In this document: piece by piece, positions 1 to 11,405 of the stretch | How positions within the stretch are numbered: the stretch's first letter is position 1 | Layout of the letters: each line of letters opens with the position of its first letter | Assembly: GCA_008508345.1 (NCBI GenBank) | Contig: QNGE01001315.1 | Span: 1-64,000 of the forward strand | Origin: Paragonimus westermani | Lineage: Eukaryota; Platyhelminthes; Trematoda; Plagiorchiida; Troglotrematidae | Length of the DNA: 64,000 bases | Reading direction: 5' to 3' | Position numbers and translations under genes: made by a program | The notes under the pieces: model-generated | The model's database searches: none | The model's input: only the letters and a program-made list of their open reading frames with translations | Told to the model about the DNA's origin: nothing

Positions 1-20
1 AATATCCACGCAGTAATTAC

Positions 21-533
21 TTGCCCTTTTCGAATCGCGCACGCGTGACAGACACTATACTTCATGAACTCGAGGACATGTTGTGGTTAATGGTCTCCAT
101 TGGTTCTCGTGAGCCACTTATAGGATGCATCTGCAGACCGCTTAATGCTGCAAGCAATAAGTTGACTGACCCTGTGGATATGATGAATCGTGTGTCCAAC
201 ATGTCTTGCGAACACAAACTAAGAGGCGGTGACTTTAACATGCCTAACATCTCCTGGACCTCACTCTCTACCCCAACAAAGCAGGCCGAATTCCTTTCTT
301 GCATTCAACTGAATAGTTGGAGCCAACATGTCATAACGCCCACCAGAAAGGGGCATGTTTTGGATCTTTATTTACCACAGGTATTTCGTCTGTATAGAAA
401 TCTGCTTTACAATTCCCAGGAAGCGAAAATAATGTTATCTAATGTCTGTTTCATTACAATGTGGATACCAAACCGAGAGCTGTATTATACCGTCCCATCA
501 AATTCATTGATTAAAATGCCTTCTCCCTACTAA
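21..533 (+). pseudogene. Endonuclease (EEP) domain remnant of CR1-like LINE
   Basis: This is an open stretch of 170 codons. It contains 'GGDFNMPNISW', which fits the G-D-F-N-x-P motif of the APE-type endonuclease of CR1/Jockey LINEs, and later 'VITPTRKGHVLDL', which fits the conserved T-R-x-x-x-x-L-D-L region. The N-terminal catalytic part with the E-T-W motif lies before the window or is lost. The frame runs into unrelated residues after about residue 120 and stops, so the catalytic SDH motif at the end of the domain is missing in this frame. In a working element the domain nicks target DNA to prime reverse transcription. Confidence 0.75.
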
Positions 534-1240
534 GATCCTTAAATTGGAATACCTTCTTTCGCACACTAGACTAAAGCATAGTTGCCGAGGAAGTTATCGG
601 ACATCTAACGCTTTTTATCCACGTTTTGGCCTCCATTGAATCAAAACGTGTCGGCTCGTATGTACAAGGTAAAATACTCACTGCGAAAGAGACTGACAGA
701 CTTAAAATGCTAAAGTCGACGTACCAAAGATCATTAGACTTTTCCCTGGTGATGCAAATGAGCACAATGTTTGAACACAGGACGTCAGACGCAGCTCTGT
801 CATATGAACGGAGAGAAACTCGCGCTCCATAGTGAGCAGAGATGCACGAAACTAGTGCAGCTGATGAGACGGATAAATTCCGAAGGGCCACGCTATGGGA
901 AATTTTACTCTTGAAGACAAAACGGTTGCCGATGACCCTGTAGCGATGTGCGAAATCTTCAACTCACATTTCTCCACCTCGTTTAGCGTAGAAAACACCC
1001 CATTATCTGTTGATGTTCCATCGAGAAAAAATATAAAGTTTTGAGTAATGTGCTATTCGATGTTCGAAGTGTTCGTTCGCAGTTAGCTACTGTTATTCCC
1101 TCAGTCCATCCTGGACAAGATGATGTCCCATCAATGGTCGTCAAGAAAGCAGGTGAGGATATAACTATCCTCTCCCTCAATTCGTTCAACCCATCACTTT
1201 TATCCAGCACCATACCCCGCGGCGCAAAACCTCAATCATT

Positions 1241-1814
1241 ATGCCTCGTCACAAGAGTGGTCCAAGGCAGGACGTTATTGACTGTTGTCCCATCAACCAC
1301 ACGTCAATCAGCTCGAGAATGTTTGAAAGGATTATAAAGGTGCACACAGTCGAGTTCTTAAGGACACAAAACCTCATAAACCCATCACAGCACGGTTTCG
1401 TTAGCAAGCGCTCTTGTATGACATGTCAGCTGGAATTCTTAAACCATACATAGACGCCTGTCAACGCAGGTAAGTATCATACCCTTGGACATGCAAAAGG
1501 CTTTTGATCGTGTGCTCCATAAGCGCCGCTTGATCAAAATAGCATCTTTTGGTACACAAGATCCCCTGTATAACTGGCTGTCGTTATACCTCGAAGGTCG
1601 CACCCAAACAGTCAAAATAAGAGAGCACTATTCAAAACCAAAACCAGTGACTGGTGAGGTGGTCCAAGAAAGCGTTCTGGGTCCGTTGCTCTTCTTACTA
1701 TACATAAGTGATGTACGCGACCTTATTACACATGGCAAGCCCTTTCTGTTTGCTGACGACATCAAAATCGTTTACACATTCCGCCAGGACAGTATCATCA
1801 AATTCTGTCTATAA
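1241..1814 (+). pseudogene. Reverse transcriptase core remnant of CR1-like LINE
   Basis: Two pieces in different frames. The first (1241-1453) has the fingers motif ending 'NPSQHGFVSKRSC'. The second (1485-1814) has the palm: 'LDMQKAFDRVLHKRRL' (motif A, catalytic D in F-D-x-V), 'GEVVQESVLGPLLFLLYI' (motif B, with Q-E in place of Q-G) and 'FADDIKIV' (motif C, both catalytic Asp kept). It then reaches a stop. Family members need one continuous frame through these motifs, so this copy is dead. Continuation in another frame at 1839-2171 has the 'NKSNIITHG' thumb motif and 'VRDLGIRFS'. Confidence 0.85.
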
Positions 1815-2555
1815 AATATACGACAAGACCTAGCGTCATTGCAGTTGTGGTGCAGAACATGGCTGATGTCGTTCTCAGCGAACAAATCGAACATCATCAC
1901 TCATGGTTGTAAACTACCCCATGGCTCCATCTCATTAAATGGTTGTAATATTGATACATACACTTCGGTCAGAGATCTAGGGATACGTTTCTCAAACTCT
2001 CTCAATTTCCCCGAACAAGTGTGCTTCCAGGAAGCAATCACTAAGAAGAACAATAGGCTGTATCAAAAAGAAGTTCAGTCTATCAGCTGCGAAGTTGACG
2101 TTCTACAAAATGTGTACTCGGCCTCAACTCAAGTATTGCAATTTCGTTTACTGCCATCCACGCAAGTCTGATAGGCCTGTGTTAGAAAACCTTTAACGAT
2201 CGTTTACTAAAAGCTTACCAGGACATTATTCTTCGCTCATCTACAGACAGCGCTGTGAAAAACTTGGTATTGATCCACTTTTGCTGCGTAGACTAAAGTT
2301 GAACCTGACGCTGCTGTATAAACTCATACATTGGGAGGCGATTACCACGGCGTTCACACTCCACTTACAACGCAGCCCTCTATATATAGTGTAAGAAATA
2401 AGGGTTCCACCTTGCCAACCCTGATATCCCGGAAATATATACCTGCAAACTTATCCCTTGTAATGTATTCTTACATTTGGAATAAACTTCCAAATGAAGT
2501 CAGAGCCAGTAACAACATTCAACGTTTCAAACGGGTTGGACAGCTATCTTAAGTT

Positions 2556-4267
2556 AACGAACATATGGTCTGTCTTCAAACTCTCTCTATCCCCTGGTGA
2601 CCTTTTTGTGTGTGGTCCGAGAAACATTTAGCCGTCAGATGAGTATTACGTAGATAACTACCCCGCTGTCAAACTCCCCTGAAAAGCAGCTTGCTTGAAA
2701 TGTTTTGCCATATGGTCTACTCACACAATCATTTAGCGTTTGGCCTACTGCGCGCTCACCAAACAATTTGCAACTCAACATCATTTTAAAAACATGCGCT
2801 TATCCATGTATATGCATTGCCCGAATCGCTGGGGAATGTGAACTGGGCGCGTAATGATAAATCCAGCAGAACCACCTCTTATGAGCTTTAGTTATCACAC
2901 GCACATTTCATGCTACCGCCTGAACCGTCGACTCAATTCTCCGTTTGCCTGAATGAATCCCGGATGTATAGCAAAATGCCACAACAACCAGCAGACCGAG
3001 TTATATATTCCAATAATCATAGCAAAAGCAATAGTATCGCAAGAATTCTCCGTTAAAACATTTCGCATACACACTGTCATATTAAATGTAATCACCCCAC
3101 ATTTTAAATAAATAATATATGTTTCCCAACGCATATGTGAGAAGCACGCTTGGTTACGCGCGATTACTGTGGATATTTGCAAACCATACATAAACGAATA
3201 ATTTAACAGTAGCACAAACGTGAAGTTTCTTGCAAGAATTACGTGTTCAAAAAGGAAAGAACTGTAGTTTATGGAACTTTCACGCACGCAACAGAGAAAT
3301 AGATAGTTCGCTCATTTCACCGATTCGGTCTCAAAAAAATGGGATGTTACACTAATTCACTGTTTACAAGGTTGTGGGATGAGCGAGTTGTCAAATATTT
3401 CAAGGTCACTCCGGGAGGGTGTCCGACCGCACTTTTGGAATTTTTTGCTGTTAGGGAATAAAATTGGCATCCGAAAATTGTCAAGATAGATCGGCTTTGG
3501 CGAGGCATGGCGGAAAATCCCAAAATCAAGCGAAGGAATGAGCAGATTTCAACGCAGGATTTCGCCGATTGCTCAAAAACGTCACAAAGTTGAAACATCT
3601 CACCTAACGTGTGAAATTGCATTCTTCTTCTGATTCCCATCAATATACATTGTGCGAGGGATTTTTTCTTCGACGGATGAACGCACGGGACTTTGTCTTG
3701 GCTGAACTGTTCGCGAGATGTTCAACTTTTGACGTTTTCGAGTAACCGACGAAATCCTGCGTCGGACTCTGCTAAATGGTTTGCTGGATTGTGATATTCT
3801 TCGCTCTGTGTCGCCAAAGCTCACCTATCTTCACAGTTTTCGGACCCCAATTTCGTCCCCTAATGGCAGAACACTTCAAAGATGCATTTGGACGTTCTCC
3901 CCGGAATGCCCTTGAACTATGTGAAAAAATTGTCCATCGCACGAATGTGTAGAAGGTAAATTTGTGTAACGTCCCATTTTTTGGAGACTAAATCTGTGAG
4001 GCGAGCGAACTTTTCTCATTTTTGCTGTGTGCTTCAAAGATTCATGAATGTTGATCTTGATGTATTATTAAATCTTGACACCGTTTGCTTGTAGAAAATT
4101 GTTTCCGCTTAGTTCTTTCTCATTTCCCTTGCCGTACCTTTGTTTACACGTACCCCAGTTTCATTTTCGCTTGGCTGCTTCGTCATACTTGACTGTTGCA
4201 TTTGATCATATTTACGCAAACCGATGATCTCGGAACTTGTGTATTTGGCGGATTTAATATCAATCAC
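2556..4267. other. No gene recognised
   Basis: The stretch holds only short, unconvincing open frames on the minus strand (2913-3287 and 3347-3824). None shows a motif I know. Sequence between 3340 and 3830 is somewhat more GC-rich than the surroundings and may be old repeat. Confidence 0.5.
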
Positions 4268-4473
4268 TGTTGATCGCGGATGTCTAGCGGTTGTTTGAGC
4301 AACGCTTAGTTTCCTCGCAAAGTATATGCTGCATCCGAATCGGTTGCTCGACGGGCACAGAATTTTTGGACGCTCGTTACTTACCGACGTGACTATCCTG
4401 GATTCAGCATATCGATAGACGTTGCGAGAAGACTAAGCGTTGCCCTCTAACCACTATGCGTCCGAGATCAACA
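4268..4473. repeat. Imperfect inverted repeat, tRNA-like arms
   Basis: The arm at 4268-4341 is similar to the reverse complement of 4400-4473; both contain 'caacgcttagt' and 'ctcgca' in the same order, with a spacer of about 58 bases. Read on the minus strand, the right arm contains 'tagtggttagag', which resembles a Pol III A box, so the pair may be two tRNA-derived SINE heads in opposite orientation. No ORF is associated with it. Confidence 0.6.
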
Positions 4474-4939
4474 TACGGTCGATGTGCTGATTGCCATAAT
4501 TGTCATACGGTCAATAGGATGTGTTACTTCCAGGGCCAACGTTTAATTCCAACCGAACAAAGCTCGAAAGTTTGACGATGTAAAATACACGGCAACAGTT
4601 GCCGATGGTGATCCGAGGTACAGATCCACCACGATGTAGCCTCGAATAGAGACACATGCATCTGAGTAACTGTTAAACTTATGGACTGAGGGATATAAGG
4701 GCTAATCACTTAAATTTCTGTCATAGAAACTTGAAGAGATTATTGTTATCGGAGAAGCTGAATCCAATTCCATCTTACTGATAGTTCGATGGCGGTGTGC
4801 ACAAAAAGCCACCGTTCGAATGTTCAGTGAAGGGAGTTTGGACCCCGAAAATCAGTTTTTGTTTTACAGTGTCAGTAGACTTATTTACTGAATAGATGTG
4901 TTCTGTCAATAACGATGGTGAGCCACCACCTGGAGTATC

Positions 4940-5690
4940 TCAACTAACTTGCGCTACTTGACGGAATCTGCAGCATCGAGCAAAATGTCCACGTTTACCA
5001 TAGCAGCTGCAGTCAATTTTGTAAACCGGACATGCCTGACAGTCTGCCTTATGCCGGCTGCTGCCACGACGATAACACATTGTGGAAGTTGTCAATGGTG
5101 TGGAAGGGGAACGTTCTATTTGACGGATGTCGATACTGTCCGTTGTACCACTGAACACTCTGGATGTTTCGCTGCTGACGACTTAAACCTGTCAGGGCTA
5201 ATAGCTCGGTCATAGGATAACTTCGCTCTATCCTCGTCAAGTAATGTCTCACGAGTGCGATTATCTTTTATTCCGGTGATGAGTTGTTGGATCAGCATAA
5301 CACCTTCCAGCTTATTATTTGGGATACTCGGATAATCACGTGATCGGACTGCTCGGATAAGACGGGATATAAGCTGGTCTAACGGTTCCAGACCGTCCTG
5401 TTTCAACTGGCAAAACGTGAAACTTTCTGTGGATACGTTTATTCTGCATCCCCACTCTCGGTCAAGTGTGGCGACAGCATCGTTTAGCGAAATTGTTGGC
5501 TGCAAGTCAAGTGTGTCGAAGTGGCCTTGTCCCTCATTGCCCAGCAAATGAAGAAACAGCCTTTACTTCTGGTTTTCACTGCAAGTAGTACCAGCAGGTA
5601 TTATTTCCACGTAATTTGTAAATGTGGATTTCCGCTCTGTCCAGTGACTATTGGTTGGTTGTATGGCAGCATCACATCAATAAAACTCAG
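4940..5690 (-). pseudogene. Gypsy-type LTR retrotransposon gag remnant
   Basis: On the minus strand, a 143-codon frame (5547-5116) has the all-helical look of a retrotransposon gag, with 'ESFTFCQLKQDGLEPLDQLI' and 'LITGIKDNRTRETLL'. It shifts frame into 5158-4940, which carries a double zinc-knuckle region: 'CYRRGSSRHKADC' (second Cys of CCHC replaced by Arg) and 'CSCYGKRGHFARCC' (spacing off by one). This gag class binds genomic RNA and builds the particle. Frameshifts and damaged knuckles mark it as a pseudogene. Degenerate gag-like sequence continues upstream to about 5690. No LTR was found. The Gypsy pol fragment at 35.5-36.2 kb is a different, distant copy. Confidence 0.75.
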
Positions 5691-6020
5691 GAGGCTGCAG
5701 ATTAGAATTCATTGGACATGTTCGTTTAACTCGACGCGTGAGCCGTTAGTCGCTGAAGGTGCGGCCGATCAGAAGGCAGCTTGAGTCCTGGCACGCGTAT
5801 GGGGCGGACAGGCGGCCTTGACGCGTATACAACAACAAGGCTTAGCGATGTACTGCATTACACGTGGAATGGCACTGATAGGTTGCAGCAATCTGATAAT
5901 CCAGTCTTTTGAAATGGAATCGAACTCTTTGGATAAGGTACAAAGGTCGCACCTAAGCCAAAATGCGCGTTGCGTGATTAACGGCCAGGGCCTCAGATCC
6001 CGGACGTTCCAAACGTTTAG

Positions 6021-6105
6021 GCAAAGTTCCAAATCTACAGTGGTACTTTCCGTGCTTTCATTNGCAAAGTTCCAAATCTACAGTGGTACTTTCCGTGCTT
6101 TCATT
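6021..6105. repeat. 42 bp exact duplication around a single N (assembly join)
   Basis: The 42 bases at 6021-6062 are repeated exactly at 6064-6105, separated by one N at 6063. This is what an unmerged contig overlap looks like after gap filling. The reading frames that cross it (5818-6168 +, 6249-6058 -) should not be trusted. Confidence 0.9.
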
Positions 6106-9100
6106 GTTCTGAAAACTCCTCCAGTATTCGGCTGGACCGAGCGTCATTCCGGTGACAGTCGTACGTGACGGTCGCTTAACAATATGCGTGTTAGCCGACA
6201 GTACCTGGGATACGTACCAGTGGGACTTTTCCGGGAGGCTGCGGTTCACCTAGTAAGCAGTTCTCCAGCTCCCAGAAAATACAATACAAACAGTATCTTT
6301 CTTCCGCTGGGGATACAGGGTTTGAATAACAACGTAGTCAGCTGACCGCGTAGGTTCTTGCAGCAACAAGAGCACGTCGTTGGGTGACCATTCGCTGGAT
6401 GCACAGGGAAGCTTGTGAAACATGCACGTTCAGCAACGGCTCTGCCTGTACCACTGCGAAAATACCTGCATGAAGACCGTAGGCAACTGCTAGCAGTTCA
6501 CTGGTGAGTGAGAAATCCTTGCTGTTAAACTGAAGTTAGTGTATTGCTGTTTGAGTCGAACAGGCCAACCACTGGGAGCGTTCACCAGTTTGGGAATCGT
6601 CATTCAACTTCACGTCTGCTGTTGGACGTCCATTGTATTAGCAGTGTGGAGAGTAACTTTCCGCCAGTTCACAGCACATAAACGCTTCATGACTTCCCCC
6701 AGGTTACGACCTTAGAATTTCGGCAGGGGCTGCTGATGAGGTTCCGGTTGATTAGAGCACGACGTGGCCACCTTATCGATAAGTCCGACACTGGAAGCCG
6801 ATTTTTATCAAGACCAACTTCGCGCAACAATTTTCATACACGTGAGCTTCTCGCGGTTCCGTCGCTTCTTGTGTTGACTGTGGCTTACTGTTGTCGGAAA
6901 GCTGTGGCGACAGTCTGCGCACTCACAGACTGCAGCAGGCTAAGCATCTACTTCCAGTTCCACATTTCCTCTGCACAAATGCCCACCAGCATGAGTCGAC
7001 AAACAATCATTTATGGCCAGGTTCTAAACATATGCACCACCGCTCTCCTATCCTGTGTACTGGTGGATACCAACGCTAGGGCACTTCCGGTATCTGCATT
7101 TTCTTGATCGAAAGTAATTGGTACATTGAAATTAAGTAGAGTGGTTGACTGTATCAGGAGTTGCTGAACTCATTACCAGTTAAGGTTGGTACAAGTCTGC
7201 CAACCATATACGATGAGTTGGCCCAGCACGCCGACTGCTACTACTGTTGTGCAGACGTGTACCTCGCCTGTTACTAACAGTTTCGTCAGAGTTGTTCAGT
7301 TGACTCATGGCGCACCTTCTGAGCAGCTTGTTTCAAAACTGGACATTTTGAGCAGTGTGCGGTGCATTGTTCTCGCTCTACTTCCAACGTCAAAAGGTGA
7401 TGAGCGGTAAAACTTCGTGTCAACCTCACTCCCCTTGCAACCTCTTCCAGGTTAGGCATTCGCAGAGGTGCCATAAACATTTGAAGTGGAGTTGCTCAGC
7501 ATTGCGTCTCTCGTCACGTTTAAAGCAGTCACAGAGATCTGGCTATCTTCGCAAACAGGATTCTAAAATTGCTACATCACAAGTGGCACTCCTCAAACGT
7601 GAATGGCCCCATATCTTTGGTGAATGCTTTAATCTTTGTGTAGGCCTTCCTCTACAATTCATCACTCTATTGTAGCCCAAACTCTTCCCTGCTTCTGTGC
7701 CTTTATTTCGCTTCGTTCACCTGAATCCCTCCGTCCGTGTTCCGTTTTGTGTGATTTACTGACCTCACTTACCTTCCAACTGGGTTAACATTCTTTTCTG
7801 TCTGCCCTCACTGGCACGGCGCAGATACGATTTACCAGTAGTAATAATCAGGGCGATTTCAAATTTCTTGCGTTAGATCCCGACTTCCTCTACCTGAGGT
7901 ACCCCTTGTCCAAACTCTTCATGTACACCAAGGTGATTGAAGGGCTCAATTGCACACAACGTTTACCTTGTTCTTACCGGCCGCCAATTCGGAAGTTTTC
8001 CTTCTCGCTTCTTCCCAATCATTACAGTCGGACCACTTGTGCTTTTCTCGTTAACAGTTTGCTCACAGTAGAACTAAGCGATCACGCCTATTGCACCTCA
8101 TAACTTCATCTGTGTTTCTCACCCCTCATTGTCGACACGGCCCGCTAGAAGAAGCTGCTTCCGCGTCGATTACTCTTCCGTCAGCATCCTTGTGTTTAAA
8201 GGCGCTAATGTCTTTCTTCCGATCTCAGCCAAGTTGGCCAGCATCGGTCGTACTTTCCCAGTCCCTTCTGAACAGTCGTCGCTTCATTTGTGCCGTGTTA
8301 CAAACCCTGGGTTAGCTCTTAACTTTTAAGTTGCTGCCCTTAAAGGTACAGTGAACGCAAGGTTTCACGGGAGCGTCATAGATAAAAGATATCGCCTCTC
8401 CCAGACGCATCTCTGTCTGACGACTTACAAACTTGCAAGAAGGAAGTGTAACACCTGCTCTCGTTTCCGCCTTGCTTCCAAATATATCATTAACCTCAAA
8501 TCCCTCCGTTAACCCACTCCACCCCCCACCAAAGTGCTTGTTGGCGTCACAACTCCCATAAAGAACGTACCACGAGGAGTAAACCTGAAGCAGCCGGAGC
8601 CATCATCACTCCTACGACCTATACTCCCAAACAGGAGGTTGTTTCTTCATCTCCTTCTTCGAACCGCGCCTCCAGATAGCATAACTCTACCTCACTCTGA
8701 ACTTTAACGAATCTTCAGGAGGTGACAAAATCACACCAGCGCCGTACGGGACGCGCGCGCTATCTTTTACTCTCTTTCTTTTGCAATTTTTACAGCAGTT
8801 CGTGACTTCCGATTACAGGCCCATTTCATTTTCGGGTGTTTGTTCAGAGGTAATGGGAAGCGTCGTTGTGGACGCTATCCAACAGCAAACTATAAGCACC
8901 GTCTGGTTACCACTCAACGGAGTGAGCTTAGACAGAGAAACTCGTGCGTTGCCGACGTAACAACTGCTCACGGGCAGTAGACTGAAGCCTTTGATAGAGG
9001 AAAATTCAGCACAGTGGCATCCAAGCTGTTGTGGTACGAAATTTGAAGAAACTGCTACGGAGGTTGGAAGCGCATCCGAAAAACCTTGATTCCAGTTTTG

Positions 9101-9435
9101 AGAATGTCATTGGCCGTATTGTAGTCAGCGAAACGCCATCGCTTTTGATTTCGAGAGTTCCGATGTACACAGCCAACACGAAGCCTTGAAGCACCATTCA
9201 GAACCCCTTCAAATGAACCCGTTTGAAATCAGGGGTTGGAACTGCTTGCAACTGTTTGAACAGAAGCAACTGGTTAAACAAATTGCCAGTCAAGAAGCCG
9301 AAGTGTGAAATCTGAGGTTTTGCCACAACAGTTGCAACGCATCACCTCGATAGTGCTAACTATTGTGTATCAAATCAAGAGGAAGACTTATGGGTGTTTT
9401 TCACCAGAGATTTAAGTCTTTCCGCCAGCTTCAAG
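6106..9435. other. No gene recognised; probable old repeat
   Basis: Open frames of 60 to 123 codons occur on both strands (for example 6736-7107 and 7355-7675 on +), but none contains a motif I can place. The 9000-9200 region has a coherent-looking plus-strand reading ('RNLKKLLRRLEAHPKNL') that may be ORF1 or linker sequence of the LINE that follows. Confidence 0.45.
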
Positions 9436-9933
9436 AAGATGGCATGCTAGGATACCGATGTCTTCAAATTCGTTGTTCATGGCTTATGATGTCCTGACTC
9501 AGCAGGCCTTTTTCCACTGTACACTAATTCAGTTCGCCCGTTGCTGAAAGTAAATGTCCGAACCTGCTCACCTCATCTACGCAATGATGTTTTATCGCGT
9601 GAACACTTTCAACACAGTGCCACGAAGCATATGAAAGATCTTCGATACATTCGTTATCAGAACACACACTGAGCTTTGATTCTGTTGAAGGTAGAGTTTT
9701 GGCAGATGAAAGTAGATGTCATACTAGCCTACAAAATGTTGACGGAATTCACTCATCATGCCCCACTCGAAGTTGAACACACAAGTTACGCAATAACAAG
9801 CTTTGTTTCCAGCATCAGCGCTTCTGCCTGCTTACTGACGTCATCCGCCTGAACTCCGACCAATCTGCCCGGGAACGACCTGCTGGAAAAGGTTGATTCA
9901 GCTCCGACCATCAACGCATTCAAGATGAGATAA
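9436..9933 (+). mobile_element. CR1-like LINE, C-terminal end of ORF2 (copy A)
   Basis: Plus-strand readings approach the C-terminus of CR1 ORF2. The last piece, ending in a stop at 9931-9933, reads 'LEKVDSAPTINAFKMR', which fits the family's 'LP..VV.A.TVN.FK..LD' ending. Upstream pieces near 9640-9780 are frameshifted. No RT catalytic motif was seen, so this is a 3' remnant. Its end lies about 450 bases before the next LINE copy on the same strand. Confidence 0.5.
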
Positions 9934-10384
9934 GAGGGAGATCACAAGAATACCTCAGGTGTTTTCAGCTCCGCTGCTTTGCTAACCACTTTCCGGTAGA
10001 GGTGGCGATCAGCATAGATAAACGAGGCTGGCGTGTTGTGCTGTGTCTGCTTGTGTGCTGTGTTTCAAGACCGTCTGTAAGCTCACGTCACGTTGTATGA
10101 CCTGTTAGTAAGCGCATGAGTTGAACAGGCTAAGGGATAGTTGGAGCAGACAACCGGCCTTTTATCTTTTCACGCAACAACTTGCTTGTGCTCCTGTTGG
10201 AAGATTTCGCAACGGTCCTATTCAATCAAGAACTTCTCATCACAGAAGTTATCCTCTAGTAGTGCTTCAAAACTGATGAGTCTCCAGCCTGAGATTTTTC
10301 TGGACCCGCAAAATGCCTGTGCAACTCACAATCAGGTGTGCTATCCAGATTCCCAGAAAATTCCCGATTCTGTTAACCACAGTC

Positions 10385-11405
10385 TATTAGGTTGGAAGCT
10401 ACATGCAGTTAGAATACTCCCTAGAACATATAGGCAGACTCAGAGGTTTCTTCGGCGGGAAGGCCATGTAGAGTGAGAGTGAAAGGTGTGCTGTTGGACC
10501 GAGGTTCCTCCTTAGGTGCAGCACCCGAAGATTCCATCTCTGCTCCTCCCTTCTTCCCGAGGCATGCAGCTGGTTTGCCCGACAACATTTTTTCTATATG
10601 CAGGTGATATGGAGCTAGTTGAAAGTGAGTCGGACACCGAAGCCCTCCAGTAGGACAACATGTAGGCCTGCAAACGGGCATTAAAGTGATATTTATCACC
10701 GAATATTTACAAAAGCTGAATCCTTTCAAATGCACTCCAGTTGACCCCTTGGTATCTAAGGGATGAGCGCAGGCATACAGTCAAACCAGCAGCTAGGCAG
10801 CAAAAGAGGGATTTGGGTATCGAAGTCACTGGTACGCTTAGCGCACCTGCCCAGTGTGCCGCAGCTGTGAAAAATGCACGGTGGGCTTGGTATCGAGTGA
10901 AGTCCGTGATCGCTAACCCATACCCAGCGGTGTTCATCTCACTGTATCCGGCTATAGTTTGCCCTTACCTAGAATACTTTGCTTAGGCTTGGTAACGACA
11001 TCCGAAAAAAGGCCATAGCCACCCTTAAAAAACACAAAAGTTCGCCATGCGCCTGACATGGGTTATGAAGGGTATATGCTACCAAGTCCGACTAAGTCCG
11101 TTGAACTTATCTCACTGGAACGCCGCGGTGTAAGAGGGGTCCTTATCAGAATGTTCAAAATTATCCTCCACAGGGGCGAAAGTCCTTTGAGCGTTTGCTT
11201 GTGGTGCGTCGGGACAGAGGTCTAGAAGATCATCTATTCACATTTGAGAAAGCGATCACGATTGGCAGTTGATTCAACCTTTTCACTAACCAGGAAGTCA
11301 ACTCGTGGAACAAAATGCTCGTAAAGGTTGTTGAGGACTAGAACGCGAGTGTACTCAAAAAGAGGCTAGATAAATTTTGGAACAACCCTTTTTATGCCTT
11401 GCACT
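10385..11405 (+). mobile_element. CR1-like LINE, RT and C-terminal remnant (copy B)
   Basis: The motif order of CR1 ORF2 can be followed through shifting frames. 'GAAPEDSISAPPFF' matches motif B (normally G-V-P-Q-G-S-V-L-G-P-L-L-F), followed by 'GLPDNIF' (N-D-L-P-D-N-I) and 'GDMELVESESD' where the A-D-D catalytic box should be. Then comes 'AQCAAAVKNARWAWYRVKSV' and 'YPAIVCPYLEYFA' (10741-10986). The end carries 'NSWNKMLVKVVED' near 11300-11345. Several stops and the loss of the catalytic Asp pair make it inactive. Confidence 0.75.

Larger units (their letters stand above)
1..2555 (+). mobile_element. CR1-like non-LTR retrotransposon, decayed ORF2, 5' end outside window
   Basis: Successive fragments in different frames follow the order of a CR1/Jockey-type ORF2: endonuclease (21-533), linker, reverse transcriptase (about 1241-1814), thumb (1839-2171) and a C-terminal tail near 2331-2552. 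The tail carries the family's 'IWNKLPNEV' motif just before the end of the reading frame. At least four frame changes or stops separate the pieces, so no functional protein can be made. The left end is cut by the window. No target duplication or 3' tail repeat could be placed. CR1-like is an assignment by motif memory; another Jockey-superfamily clade is possible. Confidence 0.85.
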
